Source: Candidatus Protistibacter heckmannii (GTDB lineage Bacteria; Pseudomonadota; Gammaproteobacteria; Burkholderiales; Burkholderiaceae). Taken from it: 64,000 nucleotides of DNA. Both the position numbers and the translations under genes were made by a program. Below are positions 52,897 to 64,000 of the stretch, piece after piece. The stretch's first letter is position 1. The number at the start of each line of letters is the position of its first letter. Under the pieces are notes generated by a model. That model was not told the DNA's origin. It ran no database searches and saw only the letters and a list, made by a program, of their open reading frames with translations. The DNA lies in NCBI GenBank assembly GCA_025050535.1, contig JALBVF010000007.1:1-64000 (forward strand), read 5' to 3'.

Positions 52897-53583
52897 ATGA
52901 GTCGTTTTTTTCCCTCCGCTTCCATTGATACGTTCATGGAGTCTTCCAGGGGTTTGTCCGGCGAACTCGGTTCAGCGCTGGACACCAGAAACCTCGGCCT
53001 GGTACCGATGGTGGTGGAGCAGTCTGGCCGCGGCGAACGCGCCTACGACATCTATTCGCGTCTGCTCAAGGAGCGCGTGGTCTTCCTGGTGGGCGAGGTC
53101 AACGACCAGACCGCCAACCTGGTGGTGGCGCAGCTGCTGTTCCTGGAAAGCGAGAATCCAGACAAGGATATTTCGCTCTACATCAATTCCCCGGGCGGCT
53201 CCGTGTCGGCCGGTCTGGCGATCTTCGACACCATGCGCTTCATCAAGCCGGACGTGTCGACCCTGTGCATGGGCATGGCCGCCAGCATGGGCGTTTTCCT
53301 GCTGAGCGCCGGCGCCAAGGGCAAGCGTTTCGCCCTGCCGCATTCGCGCATCATGATCCACCAGCCGCTGGGCGGCGCACGCGGTCAGGCGGCGGACATC
53401 GAGATCCAGGCCCGCGAAATCCTTTATCTGCGCGAGCAGTTGAACCAGATTTTCGCGGGCAACACGGGTCAGCCGATCGAGAAAATCGCCCGCGACACCG
53501 ATCGCGGTAATTTCATGTCAGCACAGCAGGCGCAGGAATACGGTCTGGTGGACACGGTGATCGCCAAGCGCGGTGCGGCTTAA
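52897..53583 (+). CDS. clpP: ClpP protease subunit with catalytic Asp replaced by Gly
   Basis: Proteolytic chamber subunit that works with ClpX. The start [17 protein letters not shown] at 52897 behind CTGGAG gives 228 residues; a start at 52852 would add an unconserved leader. Ser130 (GMAASMGVF) and His155 ([10 protein letters not shown]) of the catalytic triad are present with the correct 25-residue spacing. The third residue, Asp in the family's DRDxFMS motif, is Gly204 here (DTDRGNFMS; codon GGT at 53506-53508). The rest, including [11 protein letters not shown], is normal. The fold should be kept, but activity may be much reduced. Confidence 0.95.
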   Translation: MSRFFPSASIDTFMESSRGLSGELGSALDTRNLGLVPMVVEQSGRGERAYDIYSRLLKERVVFLVGEVNDQTANLVVAQLLFLESENPDKDISLYINSPGGSVSAGLAIFDTMRFIKPDVSTLCMGMAASMGVFLLSAGAKGKRFALPHSRIMIHQPLGGARGQAADIEIQAREILYLREQLNQIFAGNTGQPIEKIARDTDRGNFMSAQQAQEYGLVDTVIAKRGAA

Positions 53584-53816
53584 ACGCCACAGATAAAGCG
53601 ACAAATTCCCTGTTTGATTCCCGTTATCGCCCTGTTTTCGGTCGCTTTCAGACTTTCGGGGCGGGGTTTCCCGCCGGGAGAGGCGGGATGAGCGGCCGGT
53701 GCGGATTTTTGGAGTATGATGCTCAAAACGCCTCTTTGGTTAATCCCGGCGCGACATCCGGGATAAATGCTTGAAACAGCGCATAAAACTGCGGAGAAAT
53801 ACCCTCAACAGCTGAT

Positions 53817-55091
53817 ATGGCAGAAAAAAAAGGATCCAGTAGCGAAAAGCTGCTTTACTGCTCGTTCTGCGGCAAAAGCCAGCATGAGGTCAAGAAGCTG
53901 ATCGCCAGCCCGTCGGTGTTTATCTGCGACGAATGCATCGACCTGTGCAATGAAATCATCCGCGATGAGAACGGCAAGGCGGCCAAGGATGATCCGCGTT
54001 CGGCCAAGGCCGAACTGCCCACTCCCCATGAAATCCGCGAGCGTCTCGACCAGTACGTGATCGGCCAGGAAAAGGCCAAGAAGGTGCTGGCGGTTGCCGT
54101 CTACAACCACTACAAGCGCCTGCGCAACGCCGACGTCAAGGATGGCGTGGAGCTCGCCAAGAGCAATATCCTGCTGATCGGCCCGACCGGTTCGGGCAAG
54201 ACGCTGCTGGCGCAGGCCCTGGCGCGCTTGCTCAACGTGCCCTTCGTGATCGCCGACGCGACCACGCTGACCGAGGCCGGCTATGTGGGCGAGGATGTCG
54301 AGAACATCATCCAGAAGCTGCTGCAGAATTGCAATTACGAGGTCGAGCAGGCGCAGAAGGGCATCGTGTACATCGATGAAATCGACAAGATTTCGCGCAA
54401 GTCGGACAACCCCTCGATCACCCGTGACGTGTCGGGCGAAGGCGTGCAGCAGGCGCTGCTCAAGCTGGTCGAAGGCACGATGGCGGCGGTGCCCCCGCAG
54501 GGCGGACGCAAGCATCCGAACCAGGATTTCGTCCAGGTCGACACGACCAACATCCTGTTCATCTGCGGCGGCGCCTTCGACGGCCTGGAAAAGATCATCC
54601 TGCAGCGCACGCAGAAGACCGGCATCGGATTCGGCGCCGAGGTGCAGAGCAAGGAAGAGCGCGAAGTCTCGGAGCTCTTCAGCGAGGTCGAGCCCGAGGA
54701 TCTGATCAAGTTCGGCATGATTCCCGAGCTGATCGGCCGCCTACCGGTGGTCGCCACGCTGGACAAGCTCGACGAGACGGCCCTGGTGCAGATCCTGGTC
54801 GAGCCGAAGAATGCGCTGATCAAGCAGTACCAGAAGCTGCTCGCGATGGAAGGCGCCGAGCTGGAAGTGCGTCCCGGCGCCCTGCAGGCGATCGCCCGCA
54901 AGGCGATCGCCCGCAAGGCCGGCGCGCGCGGTCTGCGCTCGATCCTGGAGCAGGCGCTGATGGACATGATGTACAACCTGCCTAGCCAGGTTGGCGTACG
55001 CAAGGTGGTGATCGACGAAAACGCCATCGCCGGCGAGGGAAAGCCGCTGCTGATATACGAGGACAAGCCGAAGGTGGCGGGTTCGAATTAA
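53817..55091 (+). CDS. clpX: ATP-dependent unfoldase ClpX
   Basis: Hexameric AAA+ unfoldase that feeds substrates to ClpP. The 424-residue protein has the N-terminal zinc-binding domain ([16 protein letters not shown]), Walker A GPTGSGKT at about 122-129, Walker B VYIDEIDK, the ClpP-contacting IGF loop (TGIGFGA) and the sensor-2 region. A perfect 15-base tandem repeat encodes [10 protein letters not shown] near residue 365, but the protein length fits the family, so nothing is inserted. The 233 bases after clpP contain a hairpin (TCCCGCC/GGCGGGA, about 53669) and probably a promoter. Confidence 0.96.
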   Translation: MAEKKGSSSEKLLYCSFCGKSQHEVKKLIASPSVFICDECIDLCNEIIRDENGKAAKDDPRSAKAELPTPHEIRERLDQYVIGQEKAKKVLAVAVYNHYKRLRNADVKDGVELAKSNILLIGPTGSGKTLLAQALARLLNVPFVIADATTLTEAGYVGEDVENIIQKLLQNCNYEVEQAQKGIVYIDEIDKISRKSDNPSITRDVSGEGVQQALLKLVEGTMAAVPPQGGRKHPNQDFVQVDTTNILFICGGAFDGLEKIILQRTQKTGIGFGAEVQSKEEREVSELFSEVEPEDLIKFGMIPELIGRLPVVATLDKLDETALVQILVEPKNALIKQYQKLLAMEGAELEVRPGALQAIARKAIARKAGARGLRSILEQALMDMMYNLPSQVGVRKVVIDENAIAGEGKPLLIYEDKPKVAGSN

Positions 55092-55103
55092 TGCATGTGT
55101 AGA

Positions 55104-55125
55104 GTCCGGATATCGAAGTCCGGAC
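55104..55125. other. short inverted repeat between clpX and lon
   Basis: GTCCGGA and TCCGGAC separated by eight bases, 13 bases after the clpX stop. There is no T run, so it could be a regulator site or an mRNA hairpin. Low confidence in any function. Confidence 0.4.
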
Positions 55126-55215
55126 AGGGTGGGCTTGATTTCGGTCGAGCCGCCCAAATACCAGAACTATTCAACTTGGGCTTAAATTGATTTAAGCCTG
55201 TATTTCGGGGGAAAT

Positions 55216-57639
<2,424 letters not shown>

Positions 57640-57651
57640 GTGCTCCGCAAG

Positions 57652-57695
57652 CCCGATGCATGCTCGCAAGCATTTGTGAAATGCATCGGGTTTTT
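57652..57695 (+). terminator. Rho-independent terminator of lon
   Basis: Ten-bp perfect stem CCCGATGCAT / ATGCATCGGG with a 19-base loop, followed by five T residues, 12 bases after the lon stop. Confidence 0.85.
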
Positions 57696-57788
57696 CTTCT
57701 CCCTCCTTGACATGCCCTGACCCCGTGGGTTTAATCTCCGCTTATCTTTTAGTGTCGGAATGCCACTTTTATCCACGGGGGATAGAAA

Positions 57789-58061
57789 ATGAATAAATCA
57801 GATCTGATCGACCACATCGCAAGCTAGGCTGACATTTCCAAGGCCGCTGCCGGACGCGCGCTCGAAGCGCTGATCGAAGGTGTGACCCTGACCTTGAAAA
57901 AAGGCGGCGACGTGTCGCTGATCGGTTTCGGTACCTTCGCCGTGACCAAGCGCGCCGCATGCACGGGCCGCAATCCCCGCACCGGCGAGGAGATCAAGAT
58001 CAAGGCTACAAAGACGCCAAAGTTCCGCCCTGGTAAGGCACTCAAGGATGCGCTAGACTAA
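57789..58061 (+). pseudogene. hupB: DNA-binding protein HU, amber at codon 13
   Basis: HU-beta-type histone-like protein. The full 90-codon reading frame is present (MNKSDLIDHIAS ... [13 protein letters not shown]) but codon 13 is TAG at 57825-57827, where relatives have Gln (CAG). No other frame lesion exists. One conserved arginine in the DNA-binding arm is also changed: [12 protein letters not shown] instead of RAARTGRNP. Upstream is an AT-rich promoter-like region; lon lies before it, as usual. A GTG at codon 43 could restart a truncated protein without the dimer core. A single C-to-T change explains the stop; whether another HU gene exists is unknown. Confidence 0.85.
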
Positions 58062-58081
58062 CGCGCCTGAGAAATACGGTC

Positions 58082-58157
58082 GGGTGCTTAGCTCAGCTGG
58101 TAGAGCGGCGCCCTTACAAGGCGTAGGTCGGCGGTTCGATCCCGTCAGCACCCACCA
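58082..58157 (+). tRNA. tRNA-Val (anticodon TAC)
   Basis: 76-base tRNA with CCA encoded. Acceptor GGGTGCT / AGCACCC, D arm AGCTCAGCTGGTAGAGC, anticodon loop CTTACAA with anticodon TAC, and T loop TTCGATC are all standard. It lies 20 bases after hupB, the arrangement usual before ppiD. Confidence 0.95.
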
Positions 58158-58219
58158 CATCATGACGAATACGGTTCGCCATTTTTTTCTATATTCTGCC
58201 CACAACCTGAGACGATTGC

Positions 58220-60136
58220 ATGTTCGAGTTTATCCGCACGCACCAGCGTCTGATGCAGCTGCTTCTGCTGATCCTGGTGTTCCCGGCGTTCGCGCTGTTC
58301 GGCATTGAAGGCTATACACGATTCTTCGGCCCGGACCAGGCGCTGGCTGAAGTCGAGGGCAGGGCGATCACCCAGCAGGAATTCGACGGCGTGATGCGCC
58401 AGCAGGAAGACCAGCTGCACCGTAGCTTCGGCGCGAGCTTCGATCCCAAGGTGCTGGACACGCCCGAGCGCCGCAAGCAACTCCTGGACGGCATCATCGA
58501 CGACCACCTGATTTCCGCAGAAGCGCAGCACCTGCGTCTGACCGTCTCCGACGCGGCCCTGCGCAACGCTATCATGTCGCAAGGCTTCATGCAGCAGCTG
58601 CGCAAGCCCGACGGCAGCATCGACATCGACGCCTACAAGGCGCTGCTCGCCGCCCAGGGCATGACCCCCGAACAATACGACGCGCGCATGCGTTTCGCGG
58701 TGGCCTCCGGCAAGCCCGGCGAAACCATCGGCATCAGCGGGCTGGCTTCGACCGTGGTCGCGGAAAAGCTCGGCAAGGCGTTGGAGCAGGAACGCGAGGC
58801 GCAGGAGCTGCTCATCTCGCCCAAGGACTATGCCGCCAAGGTCGTCGTGGACGACGCGGCGCTCAAGGCCTTCTACGACGCCAACAAGGCGCGCTTCACG
58901 CTGCCCGAGCATGCCAAGGTGGAATACCTGGTGCTGTCGGCCGAGGCCATCGCCGCCGACACGCATCCCAGCGACGCCGATCTGAAGGCCTCCTACGAGG
59001 CGCGCAAGGCGCAGTACGCCGGCCAGGAACAGCGCCGCGCGAGCCACATCCTGATCTCGGCCGGCAAGGACGCGAAGGCTGCCGACAAGACCGCCGCCAA
59101 GGCCAAGGCGCAATCGCTGCTCGAAGCGCTGCGCAAGAAGCCCGAGAGCTTCGCCGACGTCGCCAAGAAGGAATCGCAGGATCCGGGTTCGGCTGCGCAG
59201 GGCGGCGACCTGGGCTTCTTCGGCCGCAGCGCGATGGTCAAGTCCTTCGAGGACATCGCGTTCAAGCTCAAGGAAGGCGAGATCAGCGACATCGTCGAAT
59301 CCGACTTCGGCTATCACATCATCAAGCTCACCGGCATCAAGGAGGCGAAGACCCCGCCCTTCGAAGCGGTGAAGGCAGAACTCGAGGCCCAGCTCAAGAA
59401 GGACCAGGCGGCCAAGCGCTACGCGGAAATCGCCGACGGCTTCTCCAACATGGTCTACGACCAGTACGACAGCCTCAAGCCCGCGGCCGACAAGTACAAG
59501 CTCAAGATCCAAAGCGCCGACGGCGTCACCCGCCAGCCCTCGCAGGCCATGGCCAACACGCCCTTGACCAACGACAAGTTGCTGCGCGTGCTCTTCGCCG
59601 ACGACGCGGTGAAGAACAAGCGCAACATCGAAGCCGTGCAGGTCGCGCCCAGCACCCTGGTTTCGGCGCGCATCGTCGACTACAAGCCGGCGCAGCTCAA
59701 GCCGCTGGAGCAGGTGAAGGACGAGGTGAAGGCCGCGCTGATCGCCAAGCGTTCGGTGGAGCTGGCCAAGGAAGCCGGCGAGGCGATGCTCAAGAAGGCA
59801 CAGGCTGGCGAAGCGCCGCAGGGCTTCAGCAAGACCCAATGGATTTCCCGCCGCAGCAATGACGTCTCCGCTCCCTCCCTCGCCGCCGTGATGCGCGCTG
59901 ATGCCGCCAAGCTGCCTGCCTATGCCGGTGCGGATCTGGGTGAAAAGGGTTATGCCATCTACAAAGTAACCCAGGTCAAACAGCCCGAGAAGATCGACGA
60001 AGCCAAGGCGCAGTCCACCTGGACCGGCATCTCCGGCAATCTCTCCGAGCGCGAATACCGCGCCTATCTGGACGGCCTTCGCCAGCGCAGCAAGGTCAAG
60101 ATGGGCAAGCAGGCGCCGGCCGCGGCGCAGAGCTGA
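58220..60136 (+). CDS. ppiD: periplasmic folding chaperone PpiD (SurA N-terminal and parvulin domains)
   Basis: Inner-membrane-anchored chaperone at the exit of the SecYEG channel. The 638-residue protein starts [24 protein letters not shown], a single membrane helix, followed by a SurA-like N-terminal chaperone region. The parvulin domain is at about residues 270-365 ([43 protein letters not shown]). A long helical C-terminal region ends [17 protein letters not shown]. The order lon-hupB-tRNA-ppiD is typical. No lesion is seen. Confidence 0.94.
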   Translation: MFEFIRTHQRLMQLLLLILVFPAFALFGIEGYTRFFGPDQALAEVEGRAITQQEFDGVMRQQEDQLHRSFGASFDPKVLDTPERRKQLLDGIIDDHLISAEAQHLRLTVSDAALRNAIMSQGFMQQLRKPDGSIDIDAYKALLAAQGMTPEQYDARMRFAVASGKPGETIGISGLASTVVAEKLGKALEQEREAQELLISPKDYAAKVVVDDAALKAFYDANKARFTLPEHAKVEYLVLSAEAIAADTHPSDADLKASYEARKAQYAGQEQRRASHILISAGKDAKAADKTAAKAKAQSLLEALRKKPESFADVAKKESQDPGSAAQGGDLGFFGRSAMVKSFEDIAFKLKEGEISDIVESDFGYHIIKLTGIKEAKTPPFEAVKAELEAQLKKDQAAKRYAEIADGFSNMVYDQYDSLKPAADKYKLKIQSADGVTRQPSQAMANTPLTNDKLLRVLFADDAVKNKRNIEAVQVAPSTLVSARIVDYKPAQLKPLEQVKDEVKAALIAKRSVELAKEAGEAMLKKAQAGEAPQGFSKTQWISRRSNDVSAPSLAAVMRADAAKLPAYAGADLGEKGYAIYKVTQVKQPEKIDEAKAQSTWTGISGNLSEREYRAYLDGLRQRSKVKMGKQAPAAAQS

Positions 60137-60192
60137 GGTGCCGGTCCGCGAGCGGGGCCACCCGGCCGTGGGCGGTCTCGCTTCCTGTAACG

Positions 60193-60216
60193 CCGGCTTC
60201 CCGTAGCGCCGGTTTT
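60193..60216 (+). terminator. weak intrinsic terminator of ppiD
   Basis: Stem CCGGC / GCCGG with a ten-base loop followed by TTTTC, between convergent ppiD and the tesA remnant. Confidence 0.5.
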
Positions 60217-60218
60217 CT

Positions 60219-60788
60219 TTACTTCAGCAGCAGGGGCTGGGCGGCGGCCACCGGATGCAGGCGGTCAGACTGGAACATCTCTGGCTTGGCCGCGATCGGC
60301 TCGAGCAGGAAATTCACCAGCGGCAGCTTCGCTGCTCTTGGCGAGCTTGCCGTACATCGCATAAAACCCCTCGCTGTAATCCTGTCCGTAGTTGGGCAGA
60401 ATGCGCATGCCGACGAGCAGGATGCGCGCACCGGCGGCCTTGCCCGCGGCGATCATCTTGCGGAAACTCTCCTCGGGGCCTTGAGCTGCAGCCCGCGCAG
60501 GCCGTCGTTGGCGCCCAGTTCGATCACCAGCACCTGCGGCTTGTGCTGCGCGAGCAGGGCTGGCGACCGGGCCAGCCCGCCGCTGCTGGTCTCGCCGCTG
60601 ATGCTGGCATTGGCGACGGTATAATCCGAGCCGCCCTTGCGCAGCTTTTTCTGGAACAGGGCGGCCCAACCCTGGCCGCGCGACAAGCCGTATTCGGCTG
60701 ACAGGCTGTCCCCCAGCACCAGCAGCATTTTTGCGTGAACGCCGGCGGCCATCGCCAGACCAAGAATGCATAGCACAATGCGTTTCAT
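60219..60788 (-). pseudogene. tesA: TesA-like SGNH lysophospholipase/thioesterase, two frameshifts
   Basis: Remnant of a periplasmic SGNH hydrolase of about 190 residues. The N-terminal signal peptide (MKRIVLCILGLAMAAGVHA) is followed by the block I motif LVLGDSLSAEYG, block II SISGETSSGG and block III ELGANDGLRG. The frame is lost near 60485, consistent with one C missing from a C run before PEESFRKMI. It is lost again near 60325, before LPLVNFLLEP. The final DRLHP block with catalytic Asp and His is in a third frame. It is divergent from ybbA by 24 bases, the arrangement found in E. coli. Confidence 0.85.
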
Positions 60789-60812
60789 CGTTTTCCGGAA
60801 AGGTGTTCAGAA

Positions 60813-61545
60813 ATGCCTTTGATTGAAGTCAGCGGCCTCGGCAAGACAGTGGCCGACGCCGGCGCCACACCGGGCCAGGCAGCCCGACCGCTCGATATTC
60901 TGCACGACATCGGCTTTTCCCTGGAAAGCGGCGAGACCGCCGCCATCGTCGTCGCCTCCGGCTCCGGCAAATCCATCTTGCTCGGGCTGCTGGCGGGTTT
61001 GGACCTGCCCAGCCGCGGCACGGTTCGCGTGATGGGCCAGGATCTCGCCGTGCTCGACGAGGACGGCCGCGCGGCGCTGCGCAGCCGCGCCATCGGTTTC
61101 GTCTTCCAGTCCTTTCATCTCCTTGGGCATCTGACCGCGCTCGAGAACGTGATGCTGGCGCTGGAGCTGCGGGTGCCAGAGGCGGGGCAGCATAAGATGT
61201 CCTACGCGCAGGCGCGCGAACGGGCGGTGGCCTTGCTGGAGCGGGTCGGCCTGGGCGAACTATCTGGGCCACTATCCGCGCACGCTCTCGGGCGGCGAGC
61301 AGCAGCGTGTGGCGCTCGCCCGCGCCTTCGTCACTGAACCGCCGCTGCTGCTGGCAGACGAGCCGACGGGCAGCCTGGACGCCACGACAGGTGCGGCCGT
61401 GATCGACATGATGTTTGAACTCAACCGGGACCGCCGCTCCACGATCGTGCTCGTGACGCAAGAGCGTGCGCTCGCGGCGCGCTGCTCGACGATTCTCTCC
61501 ATCCAGGCCGGCAGGCTGCACGGCGTGGGGAGCGGGACGGTGTAG
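60813..61545 (+). pseudogene. ybbA: YbbA-like ABC transporter ATPase, frameshifted
   Basis: ATP-binding subunit of a LolD/MacB-type ABC transporter. The N-terminal part is readable up to about 61255 (VGLGE), after which a single-base change shifts the frame. The signature motif [14 protein letters not shown] and Walker [13 protein letters not shown] lie in the second frame (to 61545). Walker A itself is altered: the first Gly of the motif is Val and the Thr after GKS is Ile (VASGSGKSI). The divergent tesA neighbour supports YbbA identity; no YbbP-type permease gene follows, only about 100 bases before pgi. Confidence 0.82.
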
Positions 61546-61652
61546 CGGGGAGGAGGGCTGGCTTCGGCGCAGGAGCGACGCGCGAGGCGGTTGGCGCCAG
61601 GAATTCCCGATGCGCCCGCGATGGCGCCGGATCGCCCGGCGCACCGTATGCC

Positions 61653-63368
61653 TCAGTGCTTGCCGGCGATCCGTCGCAGCAGCATCGCGGTCGAAGCGTC
61701 CTGCTTCGCCGCTTCGCCTTCCAGCTCCGCTGCGCTCCCCAGCGCGCGCATCAGCGGCGCGGCCAGGGTTTTGCCCAATTCCACGCCCCACTGATCAAAA
61801 GGATTCAGCCCCCAAAGCAGCCCCTGGCAGACGACTTTGTGTTCATAGAGCGCGAGCAGGGCACCCAGGGAATAGGGATCGAGGCGCGGAAGGAGAAGGG
61901 TGTTGCTCGGCCGGTTGCCGTGGAAGACGCTGTGCCGCGCCGTCTCCTCGGGCTTGCCGCCGCGCATCGCTTCGGCTAGCGTCTGGCCGCGCATCAGCGC
62001 CTGCGATTGCGCCAGGCAGCTGGCGAGCAGGGCGGCCTGATGCTGCGGCGCCTGCGCGCCCTTGAGGCTATGTGCGGGCGCGATGGCGGCGATGAAATCC
62101 ACCGGCGCGAATTCCGCGCTCTGATGCAGCCATTGGAAGAAGGCATGCTGTCCGTTGGTGCCGGGCTGACCCCAGATCACGGGCGCGGTGGCGAGGCCGA
62201 CGACGGGCTTGCCCCTGGCGTTCACCGCCTTGCCGTTGCTCTCCATGTCGAGCTGCTGCATCCAGCCGGGCAGCCATTCGAGATGCTGCGCATACGGCAC
62301 GATGCAGCAGCTGCGCGCATCGAGGAAATTGCGGTACCACAGGCCGAGCAAGGCCAGGATCACCGGCATGTTCGATTCCAGCGGCGCGCGCGCGAAATGC
62401 TCGTCCATTGCATAGGCGCCGGCCAGCAGCTCCTCGAAGTGCGCCGCGCCGAACTGCAGCATGATCGTCAGCCCCACCGGCGACCACAGCGAGAAGCGCC
62501 CGCCGACCCAATCCCGGAATTCAAAGACGTTGTCGGCAGTGATGCCGAACTTGAGCGCGTTCTCGGGCAGGGCGGTGGTGGCGATCAGATGGCGGTCCAG
62601 GCTGGCTTCGGGGACGCCGCCGGCGAGCAGCCAATGCTTCAGGCTCGCCGCATTGGTCATCGTCTCCAGCGTGGTGAAGGTCTTGGAGGAAATCACAGCG
62701 AGGGTGGATTCGGGCTGCAGGCCGGAGAGCGCACGCTCCAATTCCGCGCCGTCGACGTTGGCGACGAAATGCAGACGGAAGCGCGCCTCGGGCAGATGCG
62801 CGAGCGCATCGGTGACCAGCCGCGGGCCAAAGTCCGAGCCGCCGATGCCGATATGCACGATGTCCGTGATCGGCGCGCCGGTGGCGCCGCGCCAGGTGCC
62901 GCTGCGCAGGGCGGCGGCGAAGGCGGCCATCTTCTTCCAGGAGGCGCGCACGGCCGGCATTACGTCCACGCCGTCCACTTCGAGAGGCGCTTCGTCGAGC
63001 TTTCGCAGGGCGACGTGCAGGGCGGGACGGCCTTCGCTGGCGTTGAGCTTGGCGCCGCCGAGCATCGCGTCGCGCATCGCTTCGAGGCCGGCCTCGCGGG
63101 CCAGCGCAAAAAGCTGCGCCATCGTGGGCGTGTCGATCAGGTTCTTTGAATAGTCGAGAAATAGGCCGGCGGCGTCGAGCGACATCGCCTTGGCACGCGC
63201 TTCGCCGGTCTCGGGGTGGTCGAACCAGTCGCGCATGCACTGGCCGCGCAGCCGCGCCGCGGCGACCTTCAGGCCAGGCCAGGACGGCTGTTGTTCCAGT
63301 CTTGTTGCGCCGGGTTGGGTCACGCTGTCTGTGGTCAAGCTGCTAGAGGTCAAACTGTTATCAGGCAA
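61653..63368 (-). CDS. pgi: glucose-6-phosphate isomerase
   Basis: Interconverts glucose-6-phosphate and fructose-6-phosphate. The 571-residue protein has GIGGSDFGPRLV and SSKTFTTLETMTNA sugar-phosphate binding motifs, VGGRFSLWSPVGL, and the C-terminal DQWGVELGK with catalytic Lys. The position of the catalytic base usually written G-E-P-G-T-N-G-Q-H reads WGQPGTNGQHAF here, with Gln401. Further on, HQG reads HQS. Many Burkholderiales enzymes diverge in this loop, so the consequence is uncertain. The first 20 residues are an unconserved Ser/Thr-rich leader. Its start overlaps the next gene's stop by eight bases. Confidence 0.92.
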   Translation of the reverse strand: MPDNSLTSSSLTTDSVTQPGATRLEQQPSWPGLKVAAARLRGQCMRDWFDHPETGEARAKAMSLDAAGLFLDYSKNLIDTPTMAQLFALAREAGLEAMRDAMLGGAKLNASEGRPALHVALRKLDEAPLEVDGVDVMPAVRASWKKMAAFAAALRSGTWRGATGAPITDIVHIGIGGSDFGPRLVTDALAHLPEARFRLHFVANVDGAELERALSGLQPESTLAVISSKTFTTLETMTNAASLKHWLLAGGVPEASLDRHLIATTALPENALKFGITADNVFEFRDWVGGRFSLWSPVGLTIMLQFGAAHFEELLAGAYAMDEHFARAPLESNMPVILALLGLWYRNFLDARSCCIVPYAQHLEWLPGWMQQLDMESNGKAVNARGKPVVGLATAPVIWGQPGTNGQHAFFQWLHQSAEFAPVDFIAAIAPAHSLKGAQAPQHQAALLASCLAQSQALMRGQTLAEAMRGGKPEETARHSVFHGNRPSNTLLLPRLDPYSLGALLALYEHKVVCQGLLWGLNPFDQWGVELGKTLAAPLMRALGSAAELEGEAAKQDASTAMLLRRIAGKH

Positions 63369-64000
63369 ATGGTGATGAGGCGGGCGAATGCGTCATGCGC
63401 ACCGGGGCCAGCGTGTTGAGCGTGCGGCGCATCGCGGGCGGCAGGTCGCTGGCGCACAGGCCGATTGGTCCACCAATTGGTCCACCGATCGATTCATCCT
63501 CCTCGACGGACGACAGTCTATCCGCTGCCGAGCCATGTATCCAGACCGCCGCGCATGCCGCCGCGAATTCGGGCATACCCTGGGCGAGCAGCGCGCCGAT
63601 GCAGCCGGCCAGGACGTCGCCGGTGTCGGCAGTCGCCAGGGCGCCGTTGCCGGTCGGGTTGATGCGGGGGAGGGCAGCGTGGGGCATGCCCGCAGTGCGC
63701 GCGCTGGGATGGACGATCGTGCCGGAGCCCTTGAGCACGGCGCAGGCGTCGAGATCCCGCGCCAGGCGGGAGACGGCTTCGAGGCGGTCGGCCTGGACGT
63801 CTGCGGCGTCGGGTCTGCCGGCCTTTTCACTGGCGGGGATGGGCGTTTGCGCAAGGCCGTGGACGCCGGTCCCTGCATCGGCTTGCGTCTCCGTGGCCTC
63901 GCGCGGAGCGCTCAGCAGCCGCGCCGCCTCCAGCGGATGCGGCGTGATCACGGTGGACAGACCGCGCCCGCCGCGCTCGCGCAGACGTTCGCGCAGCGCC
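63361..64000 (-). CDS. nnrD: NAD(P)H-hydrate dehydratase (YjeF C-terminal domain), 5' end outside window
   Basis: ATP/ADP-dependent repair enzyme that dehydrates hydrated NAD(P)H. The visible part has ITPHPLEAARLL, CAVLKGSGTIVHP and NPTGNGALATADTGDVLAGCIGALL, the family's nucleotide- and substrate-binding motifs with the catalytic Asp in TGDVLAG. The frame stays open to the end of the window, so the gene continues upstream; the N-terminal part, possibly a fused NnrE epimerase domain, is not visible. A duplicated GGPIGGPIG stretch is present near the C-terminus. The stop overlaps the pgi start by eight bases, suggesting co-transcription. Confidence 0.85.
   Translation of the reverse strand, partial: ALRERLRERGGRGLSTVITPHPLEAARLLSAPREATETQADAGTGVHGLAQTPIPASEKAGRPDAADVQADRLEAVSRLARDLDACAVLKGSGTIVHPSARTAGMPHAALPRINPTGNGALATADTGDVLAGCIGALLAQGMPEFAAACAAVWIHGSAADRLSSVEEDESIGGPIGGPIGLCASDLPPAMRRTLNTLAPVRMTHSPASSPFA

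Noticed and set aside
54885-54925. Perfect 15-base tandem repeat in clpX as a recent insertion
   Set aside because: The encoded [10 protein letters not shown] fits the normal ClpX length and helix at this place, so it is a codon-level coincidence or old similarity.

Overview
The window is a chromosomal segment of a high-GC betaproteobacterium. The gene order mraZ-rsmH-ftsL-ftsI-murEF-mraY-murD-ftsW-murGC-ddlB-ftsQAZ, then peroxiredoxin-lpxC-dciA-M23 peptidase-secA-argJ-ATPase-mutT-yacG-zapD-coaE-prepilin peptidase, together with two Burkholderiales-type trimeric porins and coq7, points to the order Burkholderiales. The family cannot be fixed from this sequence alone.

Layout. 1-10.2 kb: an M20 amidohydrolase, then three decayed genes (molybdopterin oxidoreductase, FadD-type acyl-CoA ligase, TPR/glycosyltransferase-like protein) interspersed with two intact porin genes. 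10.2-12.1 kb: coq7 and an IS630-family element with a broken transposase. 12.1-30.5 kb: the complete division and cell-wall (dcw) cluster, 15 intact genes, most overlapping by 1-4 bases, behind a sigma70-like promoter that overlaps a 10-bp-phased MraZ-type operator. 30.8-45.1 kb: envelope and housekeeping genes, with argJ and the M23 peptidase gene interrupted. 45.1-51.1 kb: an IS-scarred region holding a truncated phosphatase-like gene, two opposed copies of a second IS630-type element, and a wrecked RND efflux pair. 51.2-60.2 kb: tRNA-Leu, then the proteostasis block tig-clpP-clpX-lon-hupB-tRNA-Val-ppiD. 60.2-64 kb: decayed tesA and ybbA, intact pgi, and the 3' part of an nnrD-like gene.

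Main message. The core morphogenesis and protein-quality genes are open, but accessory genes (and argJ and hupB) carry in-frame nonsense codons or 1-2 base indels. Several open housekeeping genes also carry changes at normally invariant residues: ClpP catalytic Asp to Gly, FtsI KTG to KTS. Together with defective IS copies and an apparent IS-bounded rearrangement, this looks like ongoing genome erosion, as in a recently host-restricted bacterium. Sequencing error must be excluded, because many indels lie in C runs or CG repeats. I found no CRISPR array, rRNA gene, phage or defence system. The most unusual structural features are a 125-residue Ala/Glu-rich insertion in MurD, a duplication-born 26-codon ORF that couples ftsW to murG, and a His-rich insert in trigger factor.
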